DNA of 49,313 nucleotides, from IMG/VR virus record IMGVR_UViG_3300046336_000121, positions 1-49,313 of that record. The stretch is one strand, 5' to 3'. This document shows, one piece after another, positions 48,821-49,313 of this stretch (the first letter of the stretch is position 1; every line of letters begins with the position of its first letter). The stretch is from a virus. A program made the position numbers and the translations under genes. The notes beneath the pieces are model-generated. The model ran no database searches. It saw only the letters and a program-made list of their open reading frames with translations, and was not told where the DNA came from.

Positions 48821-48996
48821 AATAAATTCAGAAAGAGTGGTTGCAAGGCAGCCAACTTCGTGCGGGCATAGATTAGTAGACTCCTAATTAGTATTGAGGA
48901 TCTGTGCCGCGATAGGAGGTAATATTACCTATCGAGAAATCCACTAAGTTGTTAGGGTTCGATCTCCCTTTACCCGCTCTTTCTAAATTTATTTTT
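48821..48996 (+). ncRNA. tRNA-like structured RNA C
   Basis: A second folded RNA. The closing helix AATAAATT-C-AGAAAGAG pairs with CTCTTTCT-A-AATTTATT (one mismatch in 17), then a T-run follows. Inside: a D-arm-like GTTG..CAAC, a long stem (TGCGG/CCGCG and CATAGAT/ATCTGTG) where the anticodon arm would be, a variable-arm-like GATAGG/CCTATC containing a 14-base palindrome, and a T-loop-like GGTTCGATC. It departs from a true tRNA more than RNA B does. Confidence 0.45.
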
Positions 48997-49014
48997 CAAG
49001 TTGAAAAATAATTG

Positions 49015-49042
49015 TTGACCTGTTCAAATAAATGTTGATAAT
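49015..49042 (+). promoter_or_regulatory. sigma70 promoter P10 before tRNA-like RNA D
   Basis: TTGACC (49015-49020), 16-base spacer, GATAAT (49037-49042), followed by GGGGTCTAAG. Confidence 0.65.
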
Positions 49043-49066
49043 GGGGTCTAAGTAGTTAGAAAATCT

Positions 49067-49190
49067 AAAATATTTTCAAATCAAATTTTATAGCTCATTG
49101 GTAGAGCAGTCGGGGCGGCGTTCAATTGCTATCCTATTGGATGGGAGGTTCAAGTCCTTTCTAAACTTTGATTTGAAAATATTTTTAAAA
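49067..49190 (+). ncRNA. tRNA-like structured RNA D inside a 19-bp helix
   Basis: AAAATATTTTCAAATCAAA (49067-49085) pairs perfectly with TTTGATTTGAAAATATTTT (49167-49185), with TTTA/TAAA continuing inside. Enclosed are a tRNA-like D arm (GCTC-ATTGGTA-GAGC) and T arm (GGAGG-TTCAAGT-CCTTT). Between them, instead of a normal anticodon arm, lie a G-rich stretch and a TATCC-TATT-GGATG hairpin. The long helix ending in T-rich sequence may also terminate transcription. Confidence 0.5.
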
Positions 49191-49207
49191 TTTTGGTAAA
49201 ATAATTG

Positions 49208-49236
49208 TTGACTTATATAAATAAAGCATATATAAT
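49208..49236 (+). promoter_or_regulatory. sigma70 promoter P11
   Basis: TTGACT (49208-49213), 17-base spacer, TATAAT (49231-49236). The spacer also contains TATAAATA (49216-49223), the late-promoter sequence. Confidence 0.75.
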
Positions 49237-49265
49237 AGACAGATAGCAAATAAAGAGATCAAGAA

Positions 49266-49313
49266 ATGATTTTGAATTCGTATAATACAGGAAGTGAACA
49301 TTGCCAGACGGAA
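49266..49313 (+). CDS. start of a gene cut by the window edge
   Basis: ATG 49266 is preceded by AAGAGATCAAGAA and promoter P11. The 16 codons visible (MILNSYNTGSEHCQTE) remain open to the window end. Product unknown. Confidence 0.5.
   Translation, partial: MILNSYNTGSEHCQTE

Noticed and set aside
48639-48887. 82-codon plus-strand frame in the tRNA-like region
   Set aside because: It runs through RNA B and into RNA C, which fold as structured RNA, and has no ribosome site or coding character.
1-49313. CRISPR array, integrase or attachment sites
   Set aside because: No spaced direct repeats, integrase or transposase were seen; the phage looks strictly lytic in this window.

Overview
This window is part of the genome of a lytic, contractile-tailed (T4-like, myovirus-type) double-stranded DNA phage of a Gram-negative bacterium. 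The evidence is the T4-type replication/recombination set (gp43 polymerase, gp61 primase, gp46/gp47 nuclease), a gp55-type late sigma factor, baseplate proteins (gp48, gp53, a hub, a gp5 spike, a tube-like protein), late promoters of the form C/TATAAATA or CTAAATA, and a two-component spanin, which implies an outer membrane. The host cannot be named from the sequence. The CTAAATA late motif and the fibre-like N-terminal domains resemble those of aquatic T4-like phages.

Layout. 0.5-12.3 kb: a PD-(D/E)XK nuclease, then on the minus strand gp46, gp47 and gp55, then a plus-strand baseplate cluster ending in a strong terminator. 12.6-17.6 kb: class I ribonucleotide reductase. nrdB is broken into two genes by a split intein, with a GIY-YIG homing endonuclease gene in the break, and its C-terminal half is fused to a glutaredoxin. 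17.6-20.4 kb: paralogous virion/fibre proteins. 20.5-25.4 kb: glycosyltransferase-like, methyltransferase-like and P-loop genes, folE, a free-standing homing endonuclease and a queD-like gene. 25.4-30 kb: DNA polymerase, also broken by a split intein at YGDTD/S, with a different (EDxHD/Vsr-like) endonuclease in the gap. 30-38.7 kb: spanins, small unknowns, a DpdA-like transglycosylase, dCTP deaminase/dUTPase-like, DEDDh exonuclease, a 2H phosphoesterase resembling anti-CBASS Acb1, DHFR, a ClpP-like protease and primase. 38.7-49.3 kb: an early accessory region of many small unknown genes driven by a family of near-consensus sigma70 promoters. It also holds two normal tRNAs, an RNA ligase, a DUF3307-like membrane protein and several unusual tRNA-like RNA structures.

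How the parts work together. Sigma70-type early promoters fire the right-hand accessory region. Several carry an inverted repeat (TTAGGGT/ACCCTAA) centred on the -10 box, which looks like an operator. Late genes use gp55-type promoters. RNR, DHFR and the deaminase supply nucleotides. folE, queD and dpdA point to 7-deazaguanine modification of phage DNA. The Acb1-like protein would be a second defence-evasion layer. Two essential genes must be repaired by protein trans-splicing.

The least explained parts are the tRNA-like RNAs at 41.1 kb and 48.6-49.2 kb. They keep recognisable D and T arms but have enlarged or rebuilt anticodon regions. Three of them lie within long closing helices, downstream of strong promoters. 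All functional calls rest on motif recognition by eye; no database search was run.
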